Shown one piece after another: positions 6,189 through 11,589 of a DNA stretch of 11,749 nt. How positions within the stretch are numbered: the stretch's first letter is position 1; every line of letters starts with the position of its first letter. The translations under genes and the position numbers were made by a program. Below the pieces are notes generated by a model that worked only from the letters and a program-made list of their open reading frames with translations, was not told where the DNA came from and did not search any database. The stretch comes from JACQFZ01 sp036396275 (GTDB lineage Bacteria; Pseudomonadota; Gammaproteobacteria; Acidiferrobacterales; Sulfurifustaceae): contig DASWLD010000117.1 of assembly GCA_036396275.1 (NCBI GenBank), positions 1 to 11,749 of the forward strand. Reading direction: 5' to 3'.

Positions 6189-7511
6189 ATGGATAAGATC
6201 GGCAAGACTGAAATTTCTTGGGACGAGCTACGCGGCATCACGGCTGAAAACGGCGCCACGCCGCAGACTCTCGAAGCGCTCGATCGTCATATCTCGCGCC
6301 GAAAGTTTCTCGGCCACACGACCGCCGTCGCGGCGTTGGCCGGTTTCGGTGTCGGCGTCGAGACACTGCTGCAAAACGTCTTTGGCCGCGGCTTGATTCC
6401 TTCCGCCTGGGCCGCGGACGCGGAAAAGAAGGTCATCCCCGGCAAACCCGACATGAAGGTTTACAACGATCGTCCGATCAACGGCGAGTTCGCGCCGCAT
6501 TTGTTGGACGACGACGTCACTCCTTCCCAGCGCCACTTCGTGCGCAACAACGGCCTGGTGCCCGATCGCGCCACCAACAAAGACCCGCAAGGCTGGAGCC
6601 TGACGATCGACGGCGAAGTTAACCGGCCGCTGAAGCTCACGCTCGATGATCTGCGCAAAATGCCGGCGGTCACGCTGCCCCTGCTGATCGAGTGCGGCGG
6701 CAACGGTCGCGGCAATTTCGAACCGAGCGTACGCGGCAACCCGTGGGATCGCGGCGCCGTCGGCTGCAGCGCCTGGACCGGCGTGCGCCTGCGCGACGTG
6801 CTCAAGATGGCGGAGCTGAAATCGAGCGCGGTGTACACCGGCCACTACGGCGAGGATCCGGGGCTCGGCAACGCCGCGCCGTTCTCGCGCGGCGTTCCGA
6901 TCGATAAGGCGATGGAAGAACACACCATCATTGCCTACAAAATGAACGGTAAGGATCTCGAGCCGCTGAACGGCTATCCCGTTCGCTTGGTCGTTCCCGG
7001 CTGGATCGGCAGCTGTTCGCAAAAATGGTTGTCGCGCATCTGGATTCGCGATCAAGTGCACGACGCCAGCAAGATGAAAGGATTTTCGTACCGCGTGCCG
7101 GCCTATCCGGTCACGCCCGGTTCGAAACCGGCCGAAAGCGACATGGTGATCGCCACGTCGTGGGTCATCAAATCGATGATCACCTCCCCGATCGCGAGCA
7201 CACAGCTGAAACCGGGCGAGAGAATCAAGGCACGCGGACATGCCTGGGCGGGAGATAACAAAGTGAGCGAGGTCCTGCTTTCCGTCGATTACGGCACCAC
7301 TTGGAAGCGGGCGACGCTGCGTCAACCAGCCAACAAGTACGCGTGGTATGGCTTCGAAGCCGATCTCGGTCAGGCCAAGAAGGGCTACCACGAAATCTGG
7401 GCGCGCGCGTTCGACGACAAAGGCGATGCCCAGCCGTTCCGCCAGCCGTGGAACCCGCGCGGTTATCTCGGCAACGTAATCCATCGCGTGCCGATACTGG
7501 TGGGCGTGTAA
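6189..7511 (+). CDS. Molybdenum-dependent sulfite dehydrogenase (SorA/SorT-like), Tat-exported
   Basis: A 440-residue sulfite oxidase family protein that oxidises sulfite to sulfate and passes electrons to cytochrome c in the periplasm. The start at ATG 6189 has GAGG 5 nt upstream. Residues 35-75 are a twin-arginine signal (SRRKFLG, a hydrophobic stretch, AWA before residue 76), so the folded molybdenum-cofactor protein is exported by Tat. The molybdopterin domain follows: FVRNNG (about 117-122, substrate-pocket Arg119), then LIECGGNGRGNFEP, in which Cys169 is the expected molybdenum ligand, then GAVGCSAWTGVRLRDVL. The C-terminal Mo-co dimerisation domain begins near residue 310 and ends with EIWARAFDDKG and RGYLGNVIHRVPI. 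There is no fused haem domain, unlike vertebrate sulfite oxidase. The electron acceptor is the cytochrome encoded 13 nt downstream. The CGGNGR and FVRNNG forms look more like SorA/SorT enzymes than SoxC, and no sox genes are nearby. Confidence 0.92.
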   Translation: MDKIGKTEISWDELRGITAENGATPQTLEALDRHISRRKFLGHTTAVAALAGFGVGVETLLQNVFGRGLIPSAWAADAEKKVIPGKPDMKVYNDRPINGEFAPHLLDDDVTPSQRHFVRNNGLVPDRATNKDPQGWSLTIDGEVNRPLKLTLDDLRKMPAVTLPLLIECGGNGRGNFEPSVRGNPWDRGAVGCSAWTGVRLRDVLKMAELKSSAVYTGHYGEDPGLGNAAPFSRGVPIDKAMEEHTIIAYKMNGKDLEPLNGYPVRLVVPGWIGSCSQKWLSRIWIRDQVHDASKMKGFSYRVPAYPVTPGSKPAESDMVIATSWVIKSMITSPIASTQLKPGERIKARGHAWAGDNKVSEVLLSVDYGTTWKRATLRQPANKYAWYGFEADLGQAKKGYHEIWARAFDDKGDAQPFRQPWNPRGYLGNVIHRVPILVGV

Positions 7512-7524
7512 ACCGAAGAACCGC

Positions 7525-7803
7525 GTGCGTTTCCTGGTTCCGCTACTTCTGGCAGGCGCCCCCGCCCTGGCATGGGCGGGGGAACCCGCGGCCAAGGAGA
7601 TCGAACCGGGAAAGCAGTTGTTCGAAACGCACTGCCGCGTATGCCACAGTTTGGATTTACCTCGCTCCCAGCACCTGGATCGCAACAACTGGGAGTGGGT
7701 CATGGACGACATGGTGAAGAAATTCGGCGCGATTTGGATCACGCCGGAACAGCAAAAGCTGATCGTGGACTACCTCGTCACCGCGCACGGGCCGAAGGGC
7801 TAG
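7525..7803 (+). CDS. Small monohaem cytochrome c, sulfite dehydrogenase electron acceptor (SorB/SorU-like)
   Basis: A 92-residue exported c-type cytochrome starting at GTG 7525, 13 nt after the sulfite dehydrogenase stop, so the two genes form an operon. Residues 1-18 are a Sec signal peptide (RFLVPLLLAGAPALAWA) that would be cleaved before GEPAA. The single haem-binding motif is CRVCH (Cys37, Cys40, His41). Met60 or Met63 in WVMDDMVKKFG is the likely sixth iron ligand. The C-terminal helix (PEQQKLIVDYLVTAHG) is typical of class I cytochromes. Inferred role: takes electrons from the molybdenum subunit and passes them to the respiratory chain. The TAG stop is the first three bases of the terminal inverted repeat of the following MITE-like element, so the last codons of the gene directly abut that element. 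Confidence 0.9.
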   Translation: MRFLVPLLLAGAPALAWAGEPAAKEIEPGKQLFETHCRVCHSLDLPRSQHLDRNNWEWVMDDMVKKFGAIWITPEQQKLIVDYLVTAHGPKG

Positions 7804-7952
7804 TGTCCTGAGTCATTAGTTCGTATCGGATTTCGAAGCGTGTCTTGCCCGTCTTGCCCCCTCCCCCGCGGGCGGGGGAGGGTTAGGGTGGGGGTGCTAG
7901 GCAATGAGAAGGCGCCACAATTCTTAAACGAATTTACGACTCAGCACACTAG
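7800..7952. mobile_element. MITE-like repeat element with about 25-bp terminal inverted repeats
   Basis: The left end (7801-7825) and the reverse complement of the right end (7927-7951) match at 20 of 25 positions, including TAGTGT, CTGAGTC and TTCGT. Both ends sit in a CTAG tetranucleotide (7800-7803 and 7949-7952), which may be a target duplication or part of the element. Inside is a GC-rich perfect hairpin (7859-7882). At 153 bp with no coding capacity, this fits a miniature inverted-repeat transposable element or a related dispersed intergenic repeat. It may also end the sulfite dehydrogenase operon transcript. No parental transposase is in the window, and copy number elsewhere is unknown. 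Confidence 0.6.
7859..7882. repeat. GC-rich perfect hairpin inside the MITE-like element
   Basis: CCCTCCCCCGC (7859-7869) and GCGGGGGAGGG (7872-7882) are exact reverse complements, realistically a 10-bp stem with a CGGG loop. GGTTAGGGTGGGGGT follows. This C-rich/G-rich palindrome followed by GGTTAGGGT is a familiar style of dispersed intergenic repeat in proteobacteria. It is very stable and could stall polymerase; the G-runs on the plus strand could also fold as a quadruplex. Confidence 0.55.
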
Positions 7953-7959
7953 TTTGTCG

Positions 7960-7991
7960 CTCGTGCGGCCCACGAGCCGCCGTCGGACGGC
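7960..7991. repeat. Two tandem small hairpins beside the MITE-like element
   Basis: CTCGTG (7960-7965) pairs with CACGAG (7971-7976) around CGGCC. Two bases later GCCGT (7979-7983) pairs with ACGGC (7987-7991) around CGG. They begin 8 nt beyond the right end of the element and lie about 85 bp upstream of the peroxiredoxin gene. No T-run follows. They may be leader structure or an older repeat remnant. Confidence 0.35.
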
Positions 7992-8074
7992 AACTAACGC
8001 ATATACTGAATCCGCGCCGGTGGCTGCGGCGCATTAATTCTCCGACAGCCGTTCCGAGACCCCGAGGGCACTCG

Positions 8075-8596
8075 ATGAAAAAATTGTTGGCCGCTTCGTT
8101 TTCGCTGCTCACCGCGATCAGCGCAACCGCGTTCGCTGAACTGAAAGTCGGCGACCCGGCGCCGGATTTCAGGCTCCAAGCGACCAACGGCAAGACCTAT
8201 CGGCTGTCGGATTTCGGGGGAAAGGAAACGGTCGTGCTGGCGTGGTTCCCGCGCGCGTTTACCAGCGGCTGCACGATCGAATGCAAATCGCTCGCCGAAA
8301 ACGGCCACTTGATCAGGAAATATCGCGCCGCCTATTTCATGATCAGCACCGACCCGCTTGAAACGAACAAGAGCTTCGGCGCCGCGCAGGGCGCGGATTT
8401 TCCATTGCTAAGCGATCCGACCGAAGCAACGGCGCGCGCGTACGGCGTTATGAGCAGCTACGGTGTGCCGTTTCGCCACACCTTCTACATTGGGCTGAAT
8501 GGAAAAATTGCCGCGATCGACCGAAACGTGAATCCGGCCACGTCGGCGCAGGACATGGCGGCCATGCTCGGGAAGCTGAACACACCCAAGCGATAG
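8075..8596 (+). CDS. Exported BCP/PrxQ-like peroxiredoxin
   Basis: A 173-residue thiol peroxidase of the AhpC/TSA thioredoxin-fold superfamily that would reduce hydrogen or organic peroxides in the periplasm. The start at ATG 8075 has GAGGG 6 nt upstream. Residues 1-21 are a Sec signal peptide (KKLLAASFSLLTAISATAFA) cleaved before ELKVGD. The PxxxTxxC active-site motif is PRAFTSGC, with peroxidatic Cys66. Cys70 (CTIEC) lies only three residues further and is the likely resolving cysteine; classical E. coli BCP has four residues between the two. VGDPAPDFRLQ and FYIGLNGKIAAIDRNV are further family marks. Most BCP proteins are cytoplasmic, so export is notable. It is convergent with the FKBP gene (21-nt gap) and appears monocistronic. 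Confidence 0.88.
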   Translation: MKKLLAASFSLLTAISATAFAELKVGDPAPDFRLQATNGKTYRLSDFGGKETVVLAWFPRAFTSGCTIECKSLAENGHLIRKYRAAYFMISTDPLETNKSFGAAQGADFPLLSDPTEATARAYGVMSSYGVPFRHTFYIGLNGKIAAIDRNVNPATSAQDMAAMLGKLNTPKR

Positions 8597-8617
8597 CCGC
8601 GCCCGGTACTACCGGAG

Positions 8618-9295
8618 TTACGGTTGCTTGACGATTTCGAGCAGCTCGACTTCGAACACCAGCGTCGCGCCCGGCGGAATCTTCGGCGGCCGGCCGTTGT
8701 CGCCGTAGGCGATATCGGAAGGGCACACCAGCTTGCCTTTGCCGCCGACCTTCATCAACTGCAATCCCTCGGTCCAGCAGCGGATCACTTGGTTGAGCCC
8801 GAAGGTAACCGGTTCACCGCGTTCGACGGAGCTATCGAACACCGCACCGTCGATCAGCATGCCCTTGTAGTGCACCTTGACGTTGTCGGTCTCCGCCGGC
8901 ATCGCACCGGTTCCCTTCTTCAGATCGCTGAACAGCATCCCGCTCTGGGTGCGCGTGACGTCCTTCTGCGCCGCCAGCTTGTCCGCATAAGCCTTACCCA
9001 ATTTCTTTCCGCTCTCAGCCGCCGACGCCAAGCGCGTCCTGTGGAGTTCCTGAATCTTCACGCGGTATTCGTTGACGTCGACCTTGGGCTTTTTGTGCAA
9101 CACGCCGTCGGTCATGCCGGCTTTCACCAATTCCAGTTCAGACTTGTCGAGGTTGAACGGCGCCAGACCGTCGCTGACGGCGAGCCCGACCGCATAAAGC
9201 GTTTTTTGCTCTTCGGTCTTGGGCGTGGGATCGGCGGCCATGGCGGCCGCACACAAGGACAGAGCGGCAACACCACTCAACAGTACAATACGCAT
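8618..9295 (-). CDS. Periplasmic FKBP-type peptidyl-prolyl isomerase (FkpA/Mip-like)
   Basis: A 225-residue cis-trans prolyl isomerase and likely chaperone for exported proteins. The start at ATG 9295 is chosen over an upstream ATG (9334) because AAGGAA lies 5 nt upstream (9301-9306, minus strand) and a Sec signal peptide begins at once (RIVLLSGVAALSLCAAAMA, cleavage near residue 20). Residues 25-115 are the alpha-helical N-terminal FKBP domain used for dimerisation (TLYAVGLAVSDGL, LGKAYADKLAAQ). Residues 118-222 are the FKBP catalytic domain. The usual pocket residues are all present: Tyr143, Phe153, Asp154, Phe165, Val170, Ile171, Trp174, Tyr197 and Phe214. Cys173 and Cys191 are extra cysteines. 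It is divergent from the Cache protein gene. Confidence 0.93.
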   Translation of the reverse strand: MRIVLLSGVAALSLCAAAMAADPTPKTEEQKTLYAVGLAVSDGLAPFNLDKSELELVKAGMTDGVLHKKPKVDVNEYRVKIQELHRTRLASAAESGKKLGKAYADKLAAQKDVTRTQSGMLFSDLKKGTGAMPAETDNVKVHYKGMLIDGAVFDSSVERGEPVTFGLNQVIRCWTEGLQLMKVGGKGKLVCPSDIAYGDNGRPPKIPPGATLVFEVELLEIVKQP

Positions 9296-9389
9296 GGGGT
9301 TTCCTTTCGGGCTGGTTAAGGGTCGATTGGACAAAAAGCTGGGCTTAAATGCGATCGGAAGAATAGACGCGCCGACCGAAATTGTCTAG

Positions 9390-9420
9390 GCACCGCGCCG
9401 GTCAACCGGCTTGCTGGTGC
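9390..9420. repeat. Composite stem-loop in the FKBP/Cache divergent intergenic region
   Basis: The inner stem GCCGG (9397-9401)/CCGGC (9406-9410) closes a TCAA loop. The outer arms GCACC (9390-9394) and GGTGC (9416-9420) also pair, across unequal internal loops. No T-run follows on either strand. The rest of the 282-nt intergenic region (9296-9577) should hold the two divergent promoters, but I see no clear ones. Confidence 0.4.
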
Positions 9421-9577
9421 GAGCATCGTGCACAGGTTTCGTCGATGGCGCCCCACCGAGACTCGTTGCACAACACGGTAAGCGCGGGTACGCCGCGCGA
9501 TGCGGCGATCGGCGTCCCAATTTGCCCGTCGTCAAAGCGCCCTGCTAGCATGCGAGGCAACATTCCGGAGCACGCCC

Positions 9578-10228
9578 ATGCGCAGGCGCTGGTTTCCAAT
9601 CGTTATCTTTTTAGGATACGTAGGTTGGATCGGACTGTCGGCGGCGGACGACGACTGCTCGAACGCGAGCCCGGCGGAAGCGAAAGCGCTGGTGCACAAA
9701 GCCGCCGCGGAGTTGCGGCGGCTCGGGCCGCAGAAAGCGTTCCCGAATTTCATGGACCCTCGGGGCGCGTATTTTCCGCGTGACCTTTATGTTTTTGTCG
9801 TCGGCTTCGACGGCCGGATGTGGGTCAACGGCGCGTTCCCGCAGGCGATCGGCTCGAATGCGCTGACCGCCGAGGACATCAGAGGGCGGCGCTACATCGA
9901 AGAAATGCTGCGAATCGCGAACGACCGCGGCGAAGGTCAGATCGAGTACATGTGGGTGAACCCCTGTACCGGCGAGTACACCGACAAGCTCACCTTCTTC
10001 ATACGCGTTGATCGATTCGTCGTAGCGGTCGGCGCTTATCGCCCGAAGACGACGCAAAGCGCGGCGGTGGCGCCGGTTCGCTTTCAATATTTTTTAATCG
10101 ACCTCCGGCCCCATTTTTTCGGCTTCCCGCCCCAGGCGCTGGGTAACGTCTTTCAATACCTCGATCTCGGTCAGCACCGGCACAACCGATTCGAAATGTT
10201 GACGCTCGCGACCGCCGGTCACAACTGA
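9578..10228 (+). CDS. Exported single-Cache-domain protein with atypical C-terminal tail
   Basis: A 216-residue protein starting at ATG 9578, with GGAG (9567-9570) 7 nt upstream. Residues 1-22 form a signal peptide (RRRWFPIVIFLGYVGWIGLSA). Residues 29-155 form a small-ligand-binding Cache domain of the stand-alone periplasmic type: an AKALVHKAAAELR helix, AFPNFMDPRGAYFPRDLYVFVVGFDGRMW, the long helix RRYIEEMLRIAND, then IEYMWVNPCTGE and the closing strand DRFVVAVGAYRPK. Cys27 and Cys130 could form a disulfide. Stand-alone homologues normally end near the GAYR strand. Here about 60 further residues follow, rich in Phe, Leu, His and Arg. They lie antisense to a possible small ORF and overlap the integrase 3' end by 10 nt, so the tail is probably not native Cache sequence. 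Ligand unknown. Confidence 0.8.
   Translation: MRRRWFPIVIFLGYVGWIGLSAADDDCSNASPAEAKALVHKAAAELRRLGPQKAFPNFMDPRGAYFPRDLYVFVVGFDGRMWVNGAFPQAIGSNALTAEDIRGRRYIEEMLRIANDRGEGQIEYMWVNPCTGEYTDKLTFFIRVDRFVVAVGAYRPKTTQSAAVAPVRFQYFLIDLRPHFFGFPPQALGNVFQYLDLGQHRHNRFEMLTLATAGHN
10094..10222 (-). CDS. Possible 42-residue protein coupled to the integrase stop codon
   Basis: A GTG codon (10222-10220) overlaps the integrase TGA in the arrangement GTGA, a typical translational-coupling junction. The following 42 codons end at TAA (10094-10096). The product is charged and probably helical (QHFESVVPVLTEIEVLKDV, then RLGREAEKMGPEVD), with GC-rich third positions like the neighbours. It lies antisense to the Cache protein tail; one of the two is a shadow. 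The acidic/basic helix composition favours this strand, while the Phe/Leu-rich tail looks like an antisense reading. I do not recognise the protein. Confidence 0.35.
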   Translation of the reverse strand: MTGGRERQHFESVVPVLTEIEVLKDVTQRLGREAEKMGPEVD

Positions 10229-11233
10229 TCGAGCGGACTCACCACGCCCTTGCCGCCGCGATTGAGTACGTGCGTGTAGATCATGGTGGTGCTTACGTCT
10301 TGATGCCCGAGAAGTTCTTGGACAGTGCGAATGTCGTACGCATTTTCAAGTAGGTGCGTGGCAAACGAATGACGCAAGGTATGCGGCGTTGCGTGCTTGT
10401 TGATAGTCGCATTGCGCAGCGCTTGACTCATGCAGCGTTGAATCGCTTTTTCATCTGCGTGATGGCGCGCCATGCGCGACGAACGCGGGTCTTGCGAAAT
10501 CTTTGCCGACGGAAAAGCGTACTGTGCTGCACATGGATGTGCGAATGTCGCGGGCGCAAGGACGCGCGTGAGCGACCCAGATCCAACTCCGTCCGGCATT
10601 GGGATATTTACGCGCCAGCGCATACGGCATAAACACCTCGCCATAGCCATCGCGCAAATCCTGCTCGTGTAATAGGCGCACTCTGCCCAGATGTTCCTGC
10701 AACGGGCGTACCACCGATTTGGGCAGCATCGTCATACGGTCTTTGAATCCCTTGCCTTCGCGAATCGTGATCTCGGCGCGCTCGAAGTCGATGTCTTTCA
10801 CGCGCAGCCGCATGCACTCCATGATGCGCATGCCGGTGCCGTACACCATGCGCAAAATCAAACCGCTGGTTCCACTCGTATGCGCTAACAACTCGGCAAC
10901 CTCGGATTGCGTTAGCACCACAGGCAACCGCGTCGGTCGCTTGGCGCTGACAATATCGGTGAGCCACGGTAAATCGACCTGCAATACTTCCTTGTACAGA
11001 AACAGCAACGCACTCCTGGCTTGATTCTGCGTGGAGGCCGACACATTCCCAGCTACGGCTAAATGGCTTAGAAATGCCTCCACTTCCTTTGCGCCCAGGT
11101 CTCGCGGATGGCACTTACGATGAAACAAGATGAACCGCTTCATCCAATGGAGATAAGCCTCCTCGGTGCGGATGCTATAGTGTTTAGCGCGAATCTTGTC
11201 TCGGACTTGATCTAGCAGGCGCTTGCCGTCCAT
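10219..11233 (-). pseudogene. intI: Integron integrase IntI, disrupted by a 52-nt insertion/frameshift
   Basis: A tyrosine recombinase of the integron integrase family, which recombines attI and attC sites to insert gene cassettes. The start at ATG 11233 has GAGG 5 nt upstream. The first frame gives residues 1-219 with the N-terminal core-binding domain (LDQVRDKIRAKHYSIRTEEA), Arg136 (GTGMRIMECMRL) and Lys161, and ends in the IntI-specific segment MPYALARKYPNAGRSW. An expected QYAFP then appears only in another frame, after 52 extra nt (10525-10576). Removing those 52 nt restores one 320-residue protein with His267, Arg270 (HTLRHSF), His293 (LGHQD) and Tyr302 (MIYTH). All six residues lie exactly 10 below IntI1 (Arg146, Lys171, His277, Arg280, His303, Tyr312). 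Without correction the first frame stops at 10451 and lacks the nucleophile. It is most likely inactive; a sequencing error cannot explain 52 nt easily. Confidence 0.92.
10525..10576. other. 52-nt insertion within intI
   Basis: The segment lies between the codons for SWIW and QYAFP, which are adjacent in intact integron integrases (IntI1 has the corresponding region uninterrupted). Its length is not a multiple of three, so it shifts the frame. It contains a small perfect dyad, GCACAT-CC-ATGTGC (minus-strand reading). No clean target-site duplication or tandem copy in the flanks explains it. Its boundaries are set by the restored protein alignment, not by a recognised element. Confidence 0.6.
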
Positions 11234-11316
11234 GTAAACCTCGAACTACGTGCTTGCTTGAATCTTACTGATCTGGAAAGAGCTTCAACTGAATGCGCCG
11301 CACCACATTGCACTAG

Positions 11317-11332
11317 CTGTATATAAGCACAG
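11317..11332. promoter_or_regulatory. LexA (SOS) box upstream of intI
   Basis: CTGTATATAAGCACAG fits CTG-N10-CAG with an AT-rich centre very close to the E. coli LexA consensus. It lies 84 bp upstream of the integrase ATG and overlaps the -10 element of a minus-strand promoter. LexA control of integron integrases is established for class 1 and Vibrio integrons. The motif is seen; function in this host is inferred. Confidence 0.82.
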
Positions 11333-11350
11333 TATCGCCAAAAAGATCAA
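11321..11350 (-). promoter_or_regulatory. Candidate intI promoter (PintI)
   Basis: On the minus strand, TTGATC (11350-11345) and TTATAT (11326-11321) are separated by 18 nt, a sigma70-like pair of moderate quality. The -10 lies inside the LexA box, the arrangement expected for SOS repression of the integrase. Confidence 0.5.
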
Positions 11351-11411
11351 GCCATAGTCGCATCGAAACCCGGGTCGCACCGATTTGCCGGTTTGCCGCT
11401 GCCGTCCGGCC

Positions 11412-11442
11412 ACGCAGCGCCCAGGTGCGTTTTGTCTTTTTT
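11412..11442 (+). terminator. Weak stem followed by T-rich run
   Basis: ACGCA (11412-11416) pairs with TGCGT (11426-11430), followed by TTTGTCTTTTTT. The 5-bp stem with a 9-nt loop is weak. If real it would stop plus-strand readthrough into the cassette region. Confidence 0.25.
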
Positions 11443-11547
11443 GTAGGGTGTGCTAAAAAGAACCAACTGATTGATTTCACGGACAAGTCAAATGCAAAAC
11501 TCAGTCGGAAATTTTCAAGTGTCGGTTTACAACGCACCTTGTGGGGT

Positions 11548-11565
11548 GCCTACTTCTAGTTATGT
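11548..11565 (+). other. Candidate attI core site
   Basis: GTTATGT (11559-11565) matches the integron core GTTRRRY except at position 5. A loosely inverted left arm GCCTACT (11548-11554) precedes it by 4 nt. It sits between intI and the first divergent gene, 25 nt before the ATG at 11590, exactly where the attI crossover should be. The one-mismatch core and poor left arm make this a hypothesis only. Confidence 0.25.
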
Positions 11566-11589
11566 GGCAGAAAGGGACGCGTGGGCACG

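Larger units (their letters stand above)
11234..11589. other. Integron platform intergenic region (intI promoter and expected attI location)
   Basis: In integrons this stretch between the integrase start and the first cassette carries PintI, attI and usually Pc. It holds a LexA box and an overlapping minus-strand promoter (11317-11350). It also has a weak stem plus T-rich run (11412-11442), an imperfect long dyad between GGTGTG (11448) and CGCACC (11533), and a near-consensus attI-like core just before the first gene. No complete attC site and no additional gene are visible. No convincing Pc promoter was found. Confidence 0.55.

Noticed and set aside
6228..7742. 504-codon open frame antisense to the sulfite dehydrogenase
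   Set aside because: It is the shadow of a high-GC gene with strong third-position bias. The sense strand has Tat, molybdenum-cofactor and haem motifs; the antisense product is Arg/Ala/His-rich with no domain.
8001..8007. TATACT as a -10 element for the peroxiredoxin gene
   Set aside because: No acceptable -35 sequence is found 16-18 bp upstream, so a promoter call is not supported.
9402..9551. 49-codon minus-strand ORF (ATG 9551) with CARC near its end, in the FKBP/Cache intergenic region
   Set aside because: No ribosome binding site and no recognised family. It overlaps the Cache gene's upstream signals and a stem-loop, and one CxxC pair is too little evidence.
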